Shown: positions 1 to 8,582, counted from the stretch's first letter. The stretch: 64,000 nt of DNA from Pseudooceanicola batsensis HTCC2597 (GCF_000152725.1 NZ_CH724131.1:979856-1043855), one strand, 5' to 3'. The notes: generated by a model from the sequence alone, not told the origin. Translations and numbers: made by a program.

Positions 1-639
1 CGCGCCCTCGAGCACGGCCTGCCGGAACGACCCGCCGTGGTGGAACTTGGCCCCTTCGTAGACGCCGGAGGTATCGGCATGGGCATCGATATGGACCATG
101 CCGACGGACCCGTGCCGGCGCGCCAGCGCGGCGATGACCGGGCGCGAGATCGAATGGTCGCCCCCGACCGAAAGCGGCAGCAGGCCGGCGCCCACGACCC
201 GGTCGTAGAAGGCCTCGATATCCTCGTGGCACGAGGTCAGGTCATAGCGCGACCGCATTGGCACGTCCCCGAGGTCGGCGAACCGCAGGGCCTGCAGGGG
301 CGCCACGCCGAGCACGCGGTTCCAGGGGCCGATCCGCTCGATCTCGCGCACCGCCTTGGGGCCGCGCCGGGCCCCCGCGCGGTTGGTCACGCCCAGATCC
401 ATGGGCACGCCGATCAGCGCCACGTCGATCTCGTCCGTCCGCCCGCCTGCAACGAGAGCCTGCGCGATGTCCGGCCGGTAGGGCGCGTCAAGCAGCGTCG
501 ACACCCCGGCGAAGGGCCAGGCGCGCCGCCCGCCCTCGCCGAACTGAGCATCCGCCACGGCCTTGAGCCGGGGGTCGTGGAACACCGCGCCCCGATCATT
601 TCCATAGAGCTCGCGCAGTTCCTCGAGTGTCTTCGCCAT
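1..639 (-). CDS. Agmatinase/ureohydrolase family enzyme (3' end outside window)
   Basis: The first 213 codons are in the window; the frame runs off the left edge. The product belongs to the arginase/agmatinase (ureohydrolase) superfamily, binuclear Mn enzymes that release urea from guanidino compounds. Two metal-binding motifs are visible: GGDHS near residue 155 and DAHAD near residue 185, plus a conserved GVPMDLG segment near residue 80. The start ATG at 639 has a GGAGG Shine-Dalgarno 5 nt upstream. Family members also include guanidinobutyrase and guanidinopropionase, so the substrate cannot be fixed from this fragment. The next gene on the same strand, the cupin, lies 88 bp upstream and may be co-transcribed. 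Confidence 0.88.
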   Translation of the reverse strand, partial: MAKTLEELRELYGNDRGAVFHDPRLKAVADAQFGEGGRRAWPFAGVSTLLDAPYRPDIAQALVAGGRTDEIDVALIGVPMDLGVTNRAGARRGPKAVREIERIGPWNRVLGVAPLQALRFADLGDVPMRSRYDLTSCHEDIEAFYDRVVGAGLLPLSVGGDHSISRPVIAALARRHGSVGMVHIDAHADTSGVYEGAKFHHGGSFRQAVLEGA

Positions 640-727
640 GCCGGCCTCCGGTTTCCCCGGCGACAGGGAACCCCGGCGCCGCCGGGAAGACAAGCCCCGC
701 CGGGGCGCCTGCCCCCGGCGACAGGCG

Positions 728-1216
728 CTATTTCCGGCCGGCCCCGGCGGGGTTGTCGATATCCCCGTGGTCCACCACGTCCCACGGCAGCCCCGCGTTG
801 CGGTAGATGCGCTTGCCCAGGCGCGGATAGTCGCCGACGTCATGCGCCAGCCGCTCGCCCACGACGATGCATTTCAGCGGGCCGGCGCCGGTATTGCGGA
901 TCGTATGCGCCAGGCCGCCCTTTCGGTAGCCGATGAAATCGCCCGGGCCGATCGCGTGTTCCGCCTCGCCGATCACCGCCGTCGCCTCGCCCTCGAGCAC
1001 GTAGACGCATTCGTCCTCGAAATGGTGGAGATGATACTCCGTCGTCTCGTCCCCCGGCTCCACCGTGATGAGGTGAAAGCCGAACCCGGTGATCCCCGTG
1101 CGGTCGCCGAGCGACCGGTTCACCCGCCTGGCCCTGTCGTTGAGGAAATGCGTCTTGTGCAGCCCCTCCATCGCCGCGATATCCGCGGCCTTCAGCAGGT
1201 ACGTCTCCTCGCGCAT
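728..1216 (-). CDS. Cupin-domain protein
   Basis: A 162-residue, probably cytosolic protein with a single conserved beta-barrel cupin domain. Cupin motif 1 is seen around residues 65-85 (EYHLHHFEDECVYVLEG, with His and Glu ligands) and motif 2 around residues 105-120 (GDFIGYRKGGLAHTIRN). Such stand-alone cupins bind a metal and act as sugar isomerase-like, dioxygenase or sensor proteins; the substrate here is unknown. I chose the ATG at 1216 because AAGGAGG stands 7-8 nt upstream; an in-frame upstream start at 1270 would add 18 unsupported residues. The RBS sits inside a copy of a short recurrent motif (1226-1259). Confidence 0.8.
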   Translation of the reverse strand: MREETYLLKAADIAAMEGLHKTHFLNDRARRVNRSLGDRTGITGFGFHLITVEPGDETTEYHLHHFEDECVYVLEGEATAVIGEAEHAIGPGDFIGYRKGGLAHTIRNTGAGPLKCIVVGERLAHDVGDYPRLGKRIYRNAGLPWDVVDHGDIDNPAGAGRK

Positions 1217-1225
1217 CGCGCCCTC

Positions 1226-1259
1226 CTTCTTTGGTCCGGCAAATATCCCCGCCGGAGGC
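1226..1259 (-). repeat. Recurrent GGGATATTT...AAAGAAGG motif, copy 1
   Basis: Read on the minus strand the segment is a CTCC..GGGGATATTTGCCGG block followed by AAAGAAGG. It closely matches the plus-strand segment at 14601-14634. Here it supplies the ribosome binding site of the cupin gene; the other copy lies just past the end of soxG. The function is unknown. Confidence 0.5.
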
Positions 1260-1312
1260 ATCCGGCACAAGCCGTCCCGCGGCCCGGCCGGGCACGGGGC
1301 CGTCCGGAACGA

Positions 1313-1341
1313 GAAAGCCCCCGCGAAACGCGAGGGCTTTC
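1313..1341 (-). terminator. Terminator of acpP
   Basis: A near-perfect 13-bp stem (GAAAGCCC core, one G-T wobble) around a 3-nt loop, 25 bp after the acpP stop codon. It separates acpP from the downstream cupin gene. Confidence 0.75.
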
Positions 1342-1366
1342 GATCACCGCAAGGGCGCCCGAGGGA

Positions 1367-1600
1367 TCAGGCAGCGTCCTTGATGAACTTCACGGCGTCA
1401 CCGAAGGTCTGGATGTTCTCGGCGGCGTCGTCGGGGATCTCGATGCCGAACTCTTCCTCGAAGGCCATCACCAGCTCGACCGTATCGAGGCTGTCCGCAC
1501 CCAGGTCGTCGATGAACGAGGCGTTCTCGGTCACCTTGTCTTCTTCCACGCCCAGATGCTCGACGACGATCTTCTTCACGCGTTCCGCGACATCGCTCAT
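1367..1600 (-). CDS. acpP: Acyl carrier protein
   Basis: A 77-residue acidic protein, the cytosolic carrier of acyl chains in type II fatty acid synthesis. The phosphopantetheine attachment motif GADSLD is centred on Ser37, in the usual helix II position. Length and sequence match Rhodobacter-type AcpP throughout. AGGGGA precedes the ATG. In related genomes acpP normally stands between fabG and fabF. Here neither neighbour is present: a 0.9-kb non-coding spacer lies upstream, and downstream come a terminator and a cupin gene. The gene therefore appears to be transcribed alone from its own promoter. Confidence 0.97.
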   Translation of the reverse strand: MSDVAERVKKIVVEHLGVEEDKVTENASFIDDLGADSLDTVELVMAFEEEFGIEIPDDAAENIQTFGDAVKFIKDAA

Positions 1601-1652
1601 GGGATTATCCCCTCATATCTCTGTGGGCCACTGGCCCGGTTCTGCCCTCGCC

Positions 1653-1738
1653 CCGGTCGGGGTCGTGCTGTGATGCCCCCGCGGGGGCGGTTGATCCCGC
1701 ATACTGCGAGTGGCCCGGGCATGGCGACATGCCCCGGC
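1653..1738 (-). other. Structured 5' leader of acpP (three hairpins)
   Basis: Between the proposed promoter and the acpP ribosome binding site the leader contains three successive GC-rich inverted repeats. They are GCCCCGG/TCGGGGT near 1653-1668, GCCCCCGCGGGGGC near 1674-1688, and GGGCATG-GCGA-CATGCCC at 1717-1734. They could protect the mRNA or regulate translation. I do not recognise a known riboswitch class. Confidence 0.4.
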
Positions 1739-1750
1739 TGGCCTGCGCCG

Positions 1751-1778
1751 CCTATAGCATAAGCGACAGGGGACGCAA
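1751..1778 (-). promoter_or_regulatory. Candidate sigma-70 promoter of acpP
   Basis: On the minus strand TTGCGT (1773-1778) and TATAGG (1751-1756) are separated by 16 bp. This would give a leader of about 145 nt before acpP. Confidence 0.45.
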
Positions 1779-2016
1779 ACGGTTTCGAACCTGCCCGACA
1801 TAGGGAGGCTGCCGTGCCGATACCACCCCCGCGATGCATCAATCTGCTGCCTGCGCGGGGCGGCCGGCGCCGGAGTACGGGGCGACGCCCCTGCCGGTCG
1901 CCGTTCCGGCCGCACGAGGGGACAGGGGGGCGGCGGGCGGACGAAGGGTGACGCCGGGCCGCGGCCCTCGGGGGCGGTCGCGGGAGTGTCCATCGCAGTG
2001 CCGGCAGCGCCGACCA

Positions 2017-2065
2017 GGGCGACGCACGCAAGTGTCGCCGTGGGGCGACGCGCGCAAGTGTCGCC
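2017..2065. repeat. Two tandem 23-bp stem-loop repeats
   Basis: Two copies (2017-2039 and 2043-2065) of a 23-bp unit differ at one base. Each contains GGCGAC and GTCGCC arms able to form a 6-bp hairpin. They lie in the 929-bp gene-free spacer 1601-2529. Confidence 0.7.
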
Positions 2066-2180
2066 GGGGCCGCTCGACCGGGTGCAGGGGTGCTACAAGG
2101 TACGAAACGTTCTATGCCGGATACCTCGGCCCGTGGTAATCGAGCCGCACCGGCAGGCAGGAAAGCCTCTCTCTGCACCC

Positions 2181-2375
2181 GTCGCACGCATTCACCGGGA
2201 TCGCCTGCGGAACGGCGCCGAGCATTTCCGGCGCATCATCCGATGCTCGCGGTCCCGATACCGTCCCCAGCCGAACCCGTCGCACGCATTCACGGGGTCG
2301 CCTGCAGAACGGCGCCGAACGTTTCCGGCGCATCATCCGATGCTCGTGGTTCCGATACCGTCCCCGGCCGAACCC
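2181..2375. repeat. Imperfect tandem repeat, unit about 98 bp, two copies
   Basis: Copy 1 starts at 2181 and copy 2 at 2279, both beginning GTCGCACGCATTCAC. A third copy starts at 2376 but diverges after GTCGC. Copies share the block around CATCATCCGATGCTCG and GATACCGTCCCC. The region lies between acpP and the ABC exporter; no convincing gene covers it. Confidence 0.75.
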
Positions 2376-2529
2376 GTCGCGTCTTCCCCGGGACCGTCTG
2401 CAGCGCCCCTGCCCGGCCCCCGCGAAGCCGGACACCGTCCCGCCCCGCCCGGCTTTCGCGCCGACCCAGCCTCTCCGAGCCTGCGCAGAGCCGCCGGGTC
2501 CGGCTCCGCCGTCCCGGCGGGCGCCGGGC

Positions 2530-4347
2530 TCACGCCGCCTCGGCCTCCTGCCGGGCCCAGAGCGCGGCATAGCGGCCGCGGCGGGCGAGAAGCTCGGCAT
2601 GGGTGCCTTCCTCGGCGATGCGCCCCGCCTCGAGCACGACGATCCGGTCGGCATCCGCGATGGTCGAGAGGCGGTGCGCGATGACAAGCACCGTCCGCCC
2701 CTCGCCCGCCCGGTCGAGCGCGGCCTGGATGCCCCGTTCGGTTTCGGTGTCCAGCGCCGAGGTCGCCTCGTCCAGCAGCAGCACAGGCGGGTTCTTGAGC
2801 AGCGTCCTCGCGATGCCGACCCGCTGCTTCTCGCCCCCCGAGAGCTTGAGCCCGCGTTCGCCCACGGTGGTGTCGTAGCCGTCGGGCAGCGAGGCGACGA
2901 ACTCGTGGATCTGCGCGGCGCGGGCGGCGGCCTCGATCTCCTCCTGCGTAGCGCCGTCGCGACCGTAGGCGATATTGTAGCCGATGGTGTCGTTGAAGAG
3001 CACCGTATCCTGCGGCACCACGCCGATCTGCGCGTGCAGGCTGTCCTGCGTCACCTCGCGCAGGTCCTGCCCGTCGATGCGGATCGCCCCCCCGGTCACG
3101 TCGTAGAACCGGAAGAGCAGCCGGCCGATGGTGGACTTCCCCGACCCCGAGGGACCGACGATCGCCACCTTCTGCCCCGGTTCGACCGTCAGGCTGAGGT
3201 CCCGCAGGATCGGGCGTTCCGGATCATAGCCGAAATCGACCCGGTCGAATTCCAGCGCGCCGCCCCGCACCTCGAGCGCGGGGGCGCCCGGCCTGTCCCG
3301 TATCTCGGCCGGCTGTTCCAGCAGATCGAACATTTCGCCCATGTCGACCAGCGCCTGCCGGATCTCGCGATAGACCGTGCCGAGGAAATTCAACGGCATC
3401 GTGATCTGGATCATGTAGGCGTTGACCATGACGAAATCGCCCACGGTCAGGGTGCCGTTGCTCACCCCGATCCCCGCCATGACCATGACCGCGATCAGCC
3501 CGCCGGTGATCAGGAAGGACTGGCCGAAATTCAGGAAGGCCAACGAATACTGGGTCTTGAGCGCGGCGCGTTCGTATTTCTCCATCGCCCGGTCATAGCG
3601 TGCCGCCTCGCGCGCCTCGGCGCCGAAATACTTGACCGTCTCGAAATTGAGCAGGCTGTCGATCGCCTTCTGGTTGGCGTCGGTATCCTGGTCGTTCATC
3701 TCCTTGCGCTGCTTCACCCGCCATTCCGTCACCCGGAAGGTGAAGGCGACATAGCCCCAGATCACCACGGCGACGACGACGAGATACCAGATGTCGAAGG
3801 CCCACCACAGGACCACCGCCACCATCAGCAGCTCCAGAACGAGCGGTCCGATCGAGAACAGCAGGAAGCGGAGGAGGAAATCCACCCCCTTCACGCCACG
3901 TTCGATGATCCGGCTCAGCCCGCCGGTGCGCCGGGTGATGTGGTAGCGCATCGAGAGGCGGTGCATATGGGCGAAGGTTTCGTAGGCCACCTGCCGCAGC
4001 GCCTTCTGGCCCACGGGGGCGAAGACCACGTCGCGCAGCTGCTGGAACCCCACCGACATCAGCCGCGACAGCCCGTAGACCACCGTCAGCGCAATGGCTC
4101 CGAGCGACATCAGCCAGGCCGCGCTGTCGCCCTCTCCGGCCAGCGAATCGACGGCGGCCTTGTAGAAGAAGGGCGTGCCGACGGCGATCAGCTTGCCGAT
4201 GAAGAGCACGGTCAGCGCGATCACCACGCGGCGGCGCACCCAGGGCGCGTCCGATGGCCAGAGATAGGGCAAGGCACGGCGCACGATGGCCATGCCGTTC
4301 TGCGGCATCTCCGTGGTGGTGAGCTTCGTCGGCCCGCGTCTGCGCAT
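2530..4347 (-). CDS. Atm1-family ABC exporter (fused permease-ATPase)
   Basis: A 605-residue half-transporter with six predicted membrane helices in about residues 25-320 and an ATP-binding domain in the last 240. The ATPase shows Walker A GPSGSGKST, signature LSGGEKQR, Walker B VLLLDEAT and the H-loop IAHRLST. The permease carries NFETVKYFGAE, a segment characteristic of the Atm1/ABCB7/HMT1 group, whose members export glutathione-bound persulfides or metal-thiol conjugates. I chose the ATG at 4347 (AAGGA 7 nt upstream) over the start at 4395. It is divergent from the ArsR-type gene, with only 82 bp between them, which suggests metal- or thiol-linked control. The exact substrate is inferred from the family. 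Confidence 0.9.
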   Translation of the reverse strand: MRRRGPTKLTTTEMPQNGMAIVRRALPYLWPSDAPWVRRRVVIALTVLFIGKLIAVGTPFFYKAAVDSLAGEGDSAAWLMSLGAIALTVVYGLSRLMSVGFQQLRDVVFAPVGQKALRQVAYETFAHMHRLSMRYHITRRTGGLSRIIERGVKGVDFLLRFLLFSIGPLVLELLMVAVVLWWAFDIWYLVVVAVVIWGYVAFTFRVTEWRVKQRKEMNDQDTDANQKAIDSLLNFETVKYFGAEAREAARYDRAMEKYERAALKTQYSLAFLNFGQSFLITGGLIAVMVMAGIGVSNGTLTVGDFVMVNAYMIQITMPLNFLGTVYREIRQALVDMGEMFDLLEQPAEIRDRPGAPALEVRGGALEFDRVDFGYDPERPILRDLSLTVEPGQKVAIVGPSGSGKSTIGRLLFRFYDVTGGAIRIDGQDLREVTQDSLHAQIGVVPQDTVLFNDTIGYNIAYGRDGATQEEIEAAARAAQIHEFVASLPDGYDTTVGERGLKLSGGEKQRVGIARTLLKNPPVLLLDEATSALDTETERGIQAALDRAGEGRTVLVIAHRLSTIADADRIVVLEAGRIAEEGTHAELLARRGRYAALWARQEAEAA

Positions 4348-4403
4348 GGGAGGGTCCTTGACTGGCTTGCCGTATCGGTCCGGCTGGCGTATCACTGCAA
4401 TAG

Positions 4404-4427
4404 TTCAACGATTCATGAGTAGTTGAA
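4404..4427. promoter_or_regulatory. Candidate ArsR-type operator
   Basis: An inverted repeat TTCAAC-N12-GTTGAA ends 2 nt before the arsR-like start codon and lies between the two divergent genes. Its place and symmetry fit an autoregulatory ArsR/SmtB site. No strong Shine-Dalgarno is seen, so the mRNA may have a very short leader. Confidence 0.45.
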
Positions 4428-4429
4428 AT

Positions 4430-4774
4430 ATGGAGCAGGCACAAGCCCTCGGCGCGCTCTCGGCGCTGGCCCACGAGACCCGGTTGCAGATCGTCCGCCT
4501 GCTGGTGCCCTGCGGCCAGAGCGGCCTCTCGGCGGGCGAGATCGGGGCGCATGTGGCCTGTTCCGCCTCGCGCCTGTCCTTCCACCTCTCGTCGCTGGAA
4601 CAGGCCGGGCTGATCGCCGCCCGGCGCGAGGGCCGCCGGGTGATCTACAGCGCCCGGCGGCGACGGATCGGCGGTCTGATCCACTACCTGCTGAACGACT
4701 GCTGCGCCGGAGATCGCACCGTGGGCGAGATGTGCCGGCTCCACGCGCCCGACTGCAACTGCGGCTGCGGCTGA
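4430..4774 (+). CDS. ArsR/SmtB-family transcriptional regulator
   Basis: A 114-residue winged-helix repressor. The helix-turn-helix lies around residues 35-70 (GEIGAHVACSASRLSFHLSSL) followed by the wing RREGRRVIYSA. Cysteines are concentrated outside the classic CxCxxC site: Cys at about 28 and 45, a CC pair near 90, and a C-terminal HAPDCNCGCG tail. This points to metalloid, metal or thiol sensing. It is divergent from the Atm1-type exporter and probably controls both genes. The inducer cannot be named from sequence; arsenite and cadmium are family possibilities. Confidence 0.85.
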   Translation: MEQAQALGALSALAHETRLQIVRLLVPCGQSGLSAGEIGAHVACSASRLSFHLSSLEQAGLIAARREGRRVIYSARRRRIGGLIHYLLNDCCAGDRTVGEMCRLHAPDCNCGCG

Positions 4775-4798
4775 AACGGGGGCCAGTGCCGCCGGGGG

Positions 4799-5193
4799 GC
4801 ATCCTCGGGCGCGACCCGAGGAGCTCCCGACCGTCCCGCATCGCCGAGACCGGCAGCAAGGTCCCTGACGGTGCCGACGTCAACGCCCTCGACCCGTGGC
4901 TCTTTCGGCCGCTCCTCACCGCCGCGACCCGCAGCTCGTCCGGTCTTCCACACTACCGCCATCCACAAATTCGCCCCGTGGTTCGCCGTCCCTCGGCGAC
5001 CGGTAGCTCTTCCGGTCTTCCACACCGCCGTCATCCTCGGGCGCGACCCGCGGATCTTCCGTCCGTCACGTATCGCCATCACCAGCAGCTCGTCCGGTCT
5101 CCCTCACCGCCGTCATCCTCGGGCGCGGCCCGCGGACCTCTCCCCCGCCCCTCGCGCCAACCGGCCGGAGATCCTCGGATCAAGTCGGAGGAT
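4799..5193. repeat. Dispersed palindromic CATCCTCGG repeats
   Basis: The 724-bp spacer 4775-5498 has no convincing gene. It holds at least four copies of a palindromic element reading CATCCTCGGGCGCGACCCG: near 4800, 5031 and 5110 in the forward direction and near 5170-5193 inverted. Longer imperfect repeats containing CAGCTCGTCCGGTCT recur near 4932, 5003 and 5085. This resembles the REP-like intergenic palindromes common in alphaproteobacteria. Confidence 0.6.
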
Positions 5194-5498
5194 GACGGGC
5201 CTCTGGGAAAACGCCCGGTTCGGGCAGCCCCGACGACGCCGCGCCGTGGCTGCGAGCGTTTGACAGATCGACCGGTCCGGCTGGAAGAGACCATCCGAAC
5301 CGATCGCGACGGGGGCGCGGAGTATGTGAGAGATTCCCCGCCGCGAGCCCGAGGAGGCCGGGGCGCCGTGCGCGACGCCCCCTCGGCAGAGCCGCAGGGC
5401 CGTCTCGAAGAGGCGATGGGACCGCTCGGCCCCGGTCCCTGCCGGAACACGTGCTCCGCTCTTGACCGGACGCTTGACGACGTCCGGCCATGGCGACC

Positions 5499-8400
5499 CT
5501 ATTCCGTATCCGTCCCGGCGGTGTCCTCGTCCTCCGGCTCGGGAATGGTGAAGACCTGGCCCGGATAGATCAGGTCGGGGTCGCGGATGAGGTCGCGGTT
5601 GGCTTCGAACACCCGCACATAGAGGATCCCGCGGCCGTATTTCTCGCGCGCGATGGCCCAGAGGGTCGAGCCGGGCTGCACCGTCACCTGCCCGAAGGGC
5701 GTCCGGGGCCGGCTGTCCGGCGCGGCGGCCGCCACCTTCTCGGGGGTTTCGCGCTTGAAGGGCGTCTCGATCCGCGAGGTGACCTCGCCCTCGGCGTTCA
5801 GCTCGTCGACCCGGAGCGTGTAGACGCCGCCGGCCACGTCCTCGAGGCTGGTGGTCCAGCTGCCGCCGGTGTCGATTTCGGCCAGGGCCACGGGGCTGTC
5901 GTCGAGATAGACGCGCACGAACTGGCCGACGCGGCCCCGACCGGCAAGGTCCACCCCGCCCGTTTCGGAATAGGTGATCGCGTCGATCGCCACGTCTTCG
6001 GTCGGGCTGGCCGGGGACTGGAGCACGCGCACGCCATCCTCGTCAGCAAGCAGAACGGTCGGTGCGGCGGGCTCTGCCGGGGTCTCCGGCGTGGCCGGAG
6101 CGGCCGGTTCCGGCCCGGCATCGGCCATGGTCAGGGGCTCCGCGGGCGGCTCTTCGTCTGTGCGGGACGCTGCGGCGGCGCCGGTCGCGTCCCGGAGCGG
6201 GGTCGCCGCGTCCGTCCCTGCGCCCGTGCCGGGCGTGGCCCCGGCGGCAGTCGCGCCAGGTTCCCCGGCCTCCGCGCGCCGCAGGTCCGTCGCCTCGGTG
6301 GCGGTGCCAGTCGCGGTCTGCGCGGTGCCGGTCGCGGTCTGCGCGGTGCCGCCGGTAGCGGTGTCGCCCCCCGTCGCGCCGGCCTCGCCCGGAGCGGGGG
6401 TCTCTGCCGTTGTCGCCGCGTCCGCGACGTCGGTTCCGGAACCATCCGGCGCCCCTGTTGCGGGCTCCGAGCGGGATCCGTCCGTCCCGTCACTTCCGGT
6501 CGGGGCCTCTGCCTCGCGAACTTCGCTCTGGCCGCCCGCGGTCTCCCGCACGGTCTGGCCGCCCTCGTCCGGCGTGGAGGCGGGGGGTCCGGCGGGGGCG
6601 TCGACACCGGCGGCGGCCTCCGCCATCCGGTCCTCGGTGGCGCTCTGCGCAGCGGCCCCGGCATCCCCCGCGATCTCAGCGGTTTGCGTGGTGCCATCGG
6701 CGCGCTCGCCGTCGGTGCCCCCCGCGATCGCGGCGGGAGCGTCACCTCCCGCCGGGTCGGCGGAGGGGGTCGCGGGGCTCTCGTCCAGAGGCTCGATGGC
6801 AGCCATGCGTGACGGTGCGGACCCCGCGTCGGGGTCGCTCCGGGCCGGGCTCTCGTCTCCCGGCGCGTCCCCGGGGCGCCCGCCTTGCGCCGCGTCGCTC
6901 TCCGGCGCGGTTCCTGCCGATGCATTGGCCCCGCCCGCCTCGTCCCGAGCCGACGACCCCTCCGTCTCGGTTCCGGAAGACCGGGGCAAGGCCGACGAGG
7001 CATCCCCCGGGGCCTTGGCCGTGGCCAGTTCCCCGCCGGACGCGGGGGCCGGATCGGCTGCGTCCGAGCTTCGCCGTCCCTCGTCTGGCTGGGATGACCG
7101 GTCTGCCGGCTCCGTTCCTGCGGTCGCGACCTGCTGATCGGTGACCCCCGAGGCGTCACCGGGCGCGTCGCCGGTCGCGGACGAGGCGGTCTGGCCGGTC
7201 GAAGCCACCGCCCGGTCCCCGTCGCCCGACCCGGAACCGTCTCCGGGGGGCGTTGCCCCGTCCCGGGCGGTGCGCGGCGCTGCCCCGGTCCGGTCCGAAG
7301 CCGGACCCTCTGCCGAGGGATCCGTGGTGTCGGATGGGGCGACGGAGGCCACGGAGGGCGTTTCGGGTGCGGGGTCCGGGGCGCGCGACCCGGCCTCCGG
7401 CGCGCCCGGATCGGGGCTGTCTCCGGGGGCGAGCGTCGCGACCTTCGGCGTCTCCGCAGCCGCTTCGTCGCCCTCCGCGGCCGGTCCGGCATCCGTCCCG
7501 TCCGACGTGACGGTGGCGTCCGCCGCCGGTCCGGCAGAGGCGAGCCTATCGGCAGCCGTTTGCGCCGCACCGCCCGAAGGCGCGTCACCCGCTGGCTCTG
7601 CCGTGTCGCGCGAAGAGGCGGTGCCGGTCGCATCGGCCTCTGGCTGAGCCTCTGCCACGACGGGCGCGGCGATCGGCCGGTCCGCCATGTCCGGGCCCTC
7701 CGCGCCGTCCTCTGCCGTGCCGCTCGGAGAGGCGGTGTCGGACGCATCAGCCTCTGCCCGGGCCTCGGTGCCGGCGGGCGCGGCAGTCGGGTCGTCCGCG
7801 CCGCCCGTACCCACGTCCCCGGCCGCGTCGGTCGGGGAGGCGGTTTCGGGCGCGGCGGCATCCGGTGCGTCCGGCTCCTGATCGGGCAGCAGCGCCAGCC
7901 GGTCGCCGCCCGCGTCGTCGGCGCCCGCGGGCTGCGGATCGGTCTCGGCTCCGGCCGGGCCGGCGGTGTCGCCGACCGGGGCCTCTGCCGTGTCCTCGAC
8001 CGCCTCGGCCACCTGCGGCGCGGCGGTCGGCCCGAGGAGGACCTCCTGCACCGAGGCCATGTCTCCGCCCGCGCCGGTCATCGACAGCGTCAGGACACGC
8101 GGTGCCGCGCTTGCGGGAATGTCGAGGAAGGCCACGAACTTGCCGTCGCCGCCCGCCCGTTCCCGGGCCACGACATGCCCGTCGAGCATGACCGAGACCT
8201 CTGCATCCGGCGCGGCCTTGCCGGCCACCAGCGCCGAGCCGTCGGGCTCGACCCGCACGATGTCGAAACTCGGCGGAGCGGTGTCGGGCGCGGGGGACTC
8301 CGTGTCGGCCACCGCCGGCCCGTCGCCGGCCGCGTCGCCGCTGCCGCCGGTCCCGGGCATCTCCGCATCATCGGCGGCGGTGCGTGCGGCCTCATCGGTG

Positions 8401-8582
8401 CCGGGGCCGGCCGATGCCTCGTCTGCGCCCGGCTCCTCGCGGGCCGAGACCTCGGGGTCGATGCGGGGAAGTCCCAGATCGGAATCGAAAACGCCACTGA
8501 AATAAGCGCCGGCCGCCACGATCACGGCCGTGACAACCGCACCGGCCGCAAGGCCGCCCCCCCCGTTGAATTTCCCCGCCAC
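5499..8582 (-). CDS. Giant low-complexity LysM-domain membrane protein
   Basis: A 1027-residue protein from a GTG start with AAGGAAG upstream. One membrane helix lies near residues 10-30. A small beta-type domain follows at about 95-185 (FDIVRVEPDGSALVAGK). Then come some 650 residues of Ala/Thr/Gly/Asp/Glu/Pro-rich low-complexity sequence. A second folded domain at about 870-960 (DAITYSETGGVDLAGRG) precedes a C-terminal LysM motif at about 970-1015 (VQPGSTLWAIAREKYGRG) that should bind peptidoglycan. The architecture suits an inner-membrane protein spanning the periplasm to the wall. Homologues in Rhodobacteraceae have the same ends and a shorter linker. Role unknown. Confidence 0.85.
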   Translation of the reverse strand: MAGKFNGGGGLAAGAVVTAVIVAAGAYFSGVFDSDLGLPRIDPEVSAREEPGADEASAGPGTDEAARTAADDAEMPGTGGSGDAAGDGPAVADTESPAPDTAPPSFDIVRVEPDGSALVAGKAAPDAEVSVMLDGHVVARERAGGDGKFVAFLDIPASAAPRVLTLSMTGAGGDMASVQEVLLGPTAAPQVAEAVEDTAEAPVGDTAGPAGAETDPQPAGADDAGGDRLALLPDQEPDAPDAAAPETASPTDAAGDVGTGGADDPTAAPAGTEARAEADASDTASPSGTAEDGAEGPDMADRPIAAPVVAEAQPEADATGTASSRDTAEPAGDAPSGGAAQTAADRLASAGPAADATVTSDGTDAGPAAEGDEAAAETPKVATLAPGDSPDPGAPEAGSRAPDPAPETPSVASVAPSDTTDPSAEGPASDRTGAAPRTARDGATPPGDGSGSGDGDRAVASTGQTASSATGDAPGDASGVTDQQVATAGTEPADRSSQPDEGRRSSDAADPAPASGGELATAKAPGDASSALPRSSGTETEGSSARDEAGGANASAGTAPESDAAQGGRPGDAPGDESPARSDPDAGSAPSRMAAIEPLDESPATPSADPAGGDAPAAIAGGTDGERADGTTQTAEIAGDAGAAAQSATEDRMAEAAAGVDAPAGPPASTPDEGGQTVRETAGGQSEVREAEAPTGSDGTDGSRSEPATGAPDGSGTDVADAATTAETPAPGEAGATGGDTATGGTAQTATGTAQTATGTATEATDLRRAEAGEPGATAAGATPGTGAGTDAATPLRDATGAAAASRTDEEPPAEPLTMADAGPEPAAPATPETPAEPAAPTVLLADEDGVRVLQSPASPTEDVAIDAITYSETGGVDLAGRGRVGQFVRVYLDDSPVALAEIDTGGSWTTSLEDVAGGVYTLRVDELNAEGEVTSRIETPFKRETPEKVAAAAPDSRPRTPFGQVTVQPGSTLWAIAREKYGRGILYVRVFEANRDLIRDPDLIYPGQVFTIPEPEDEDTAGTDTE

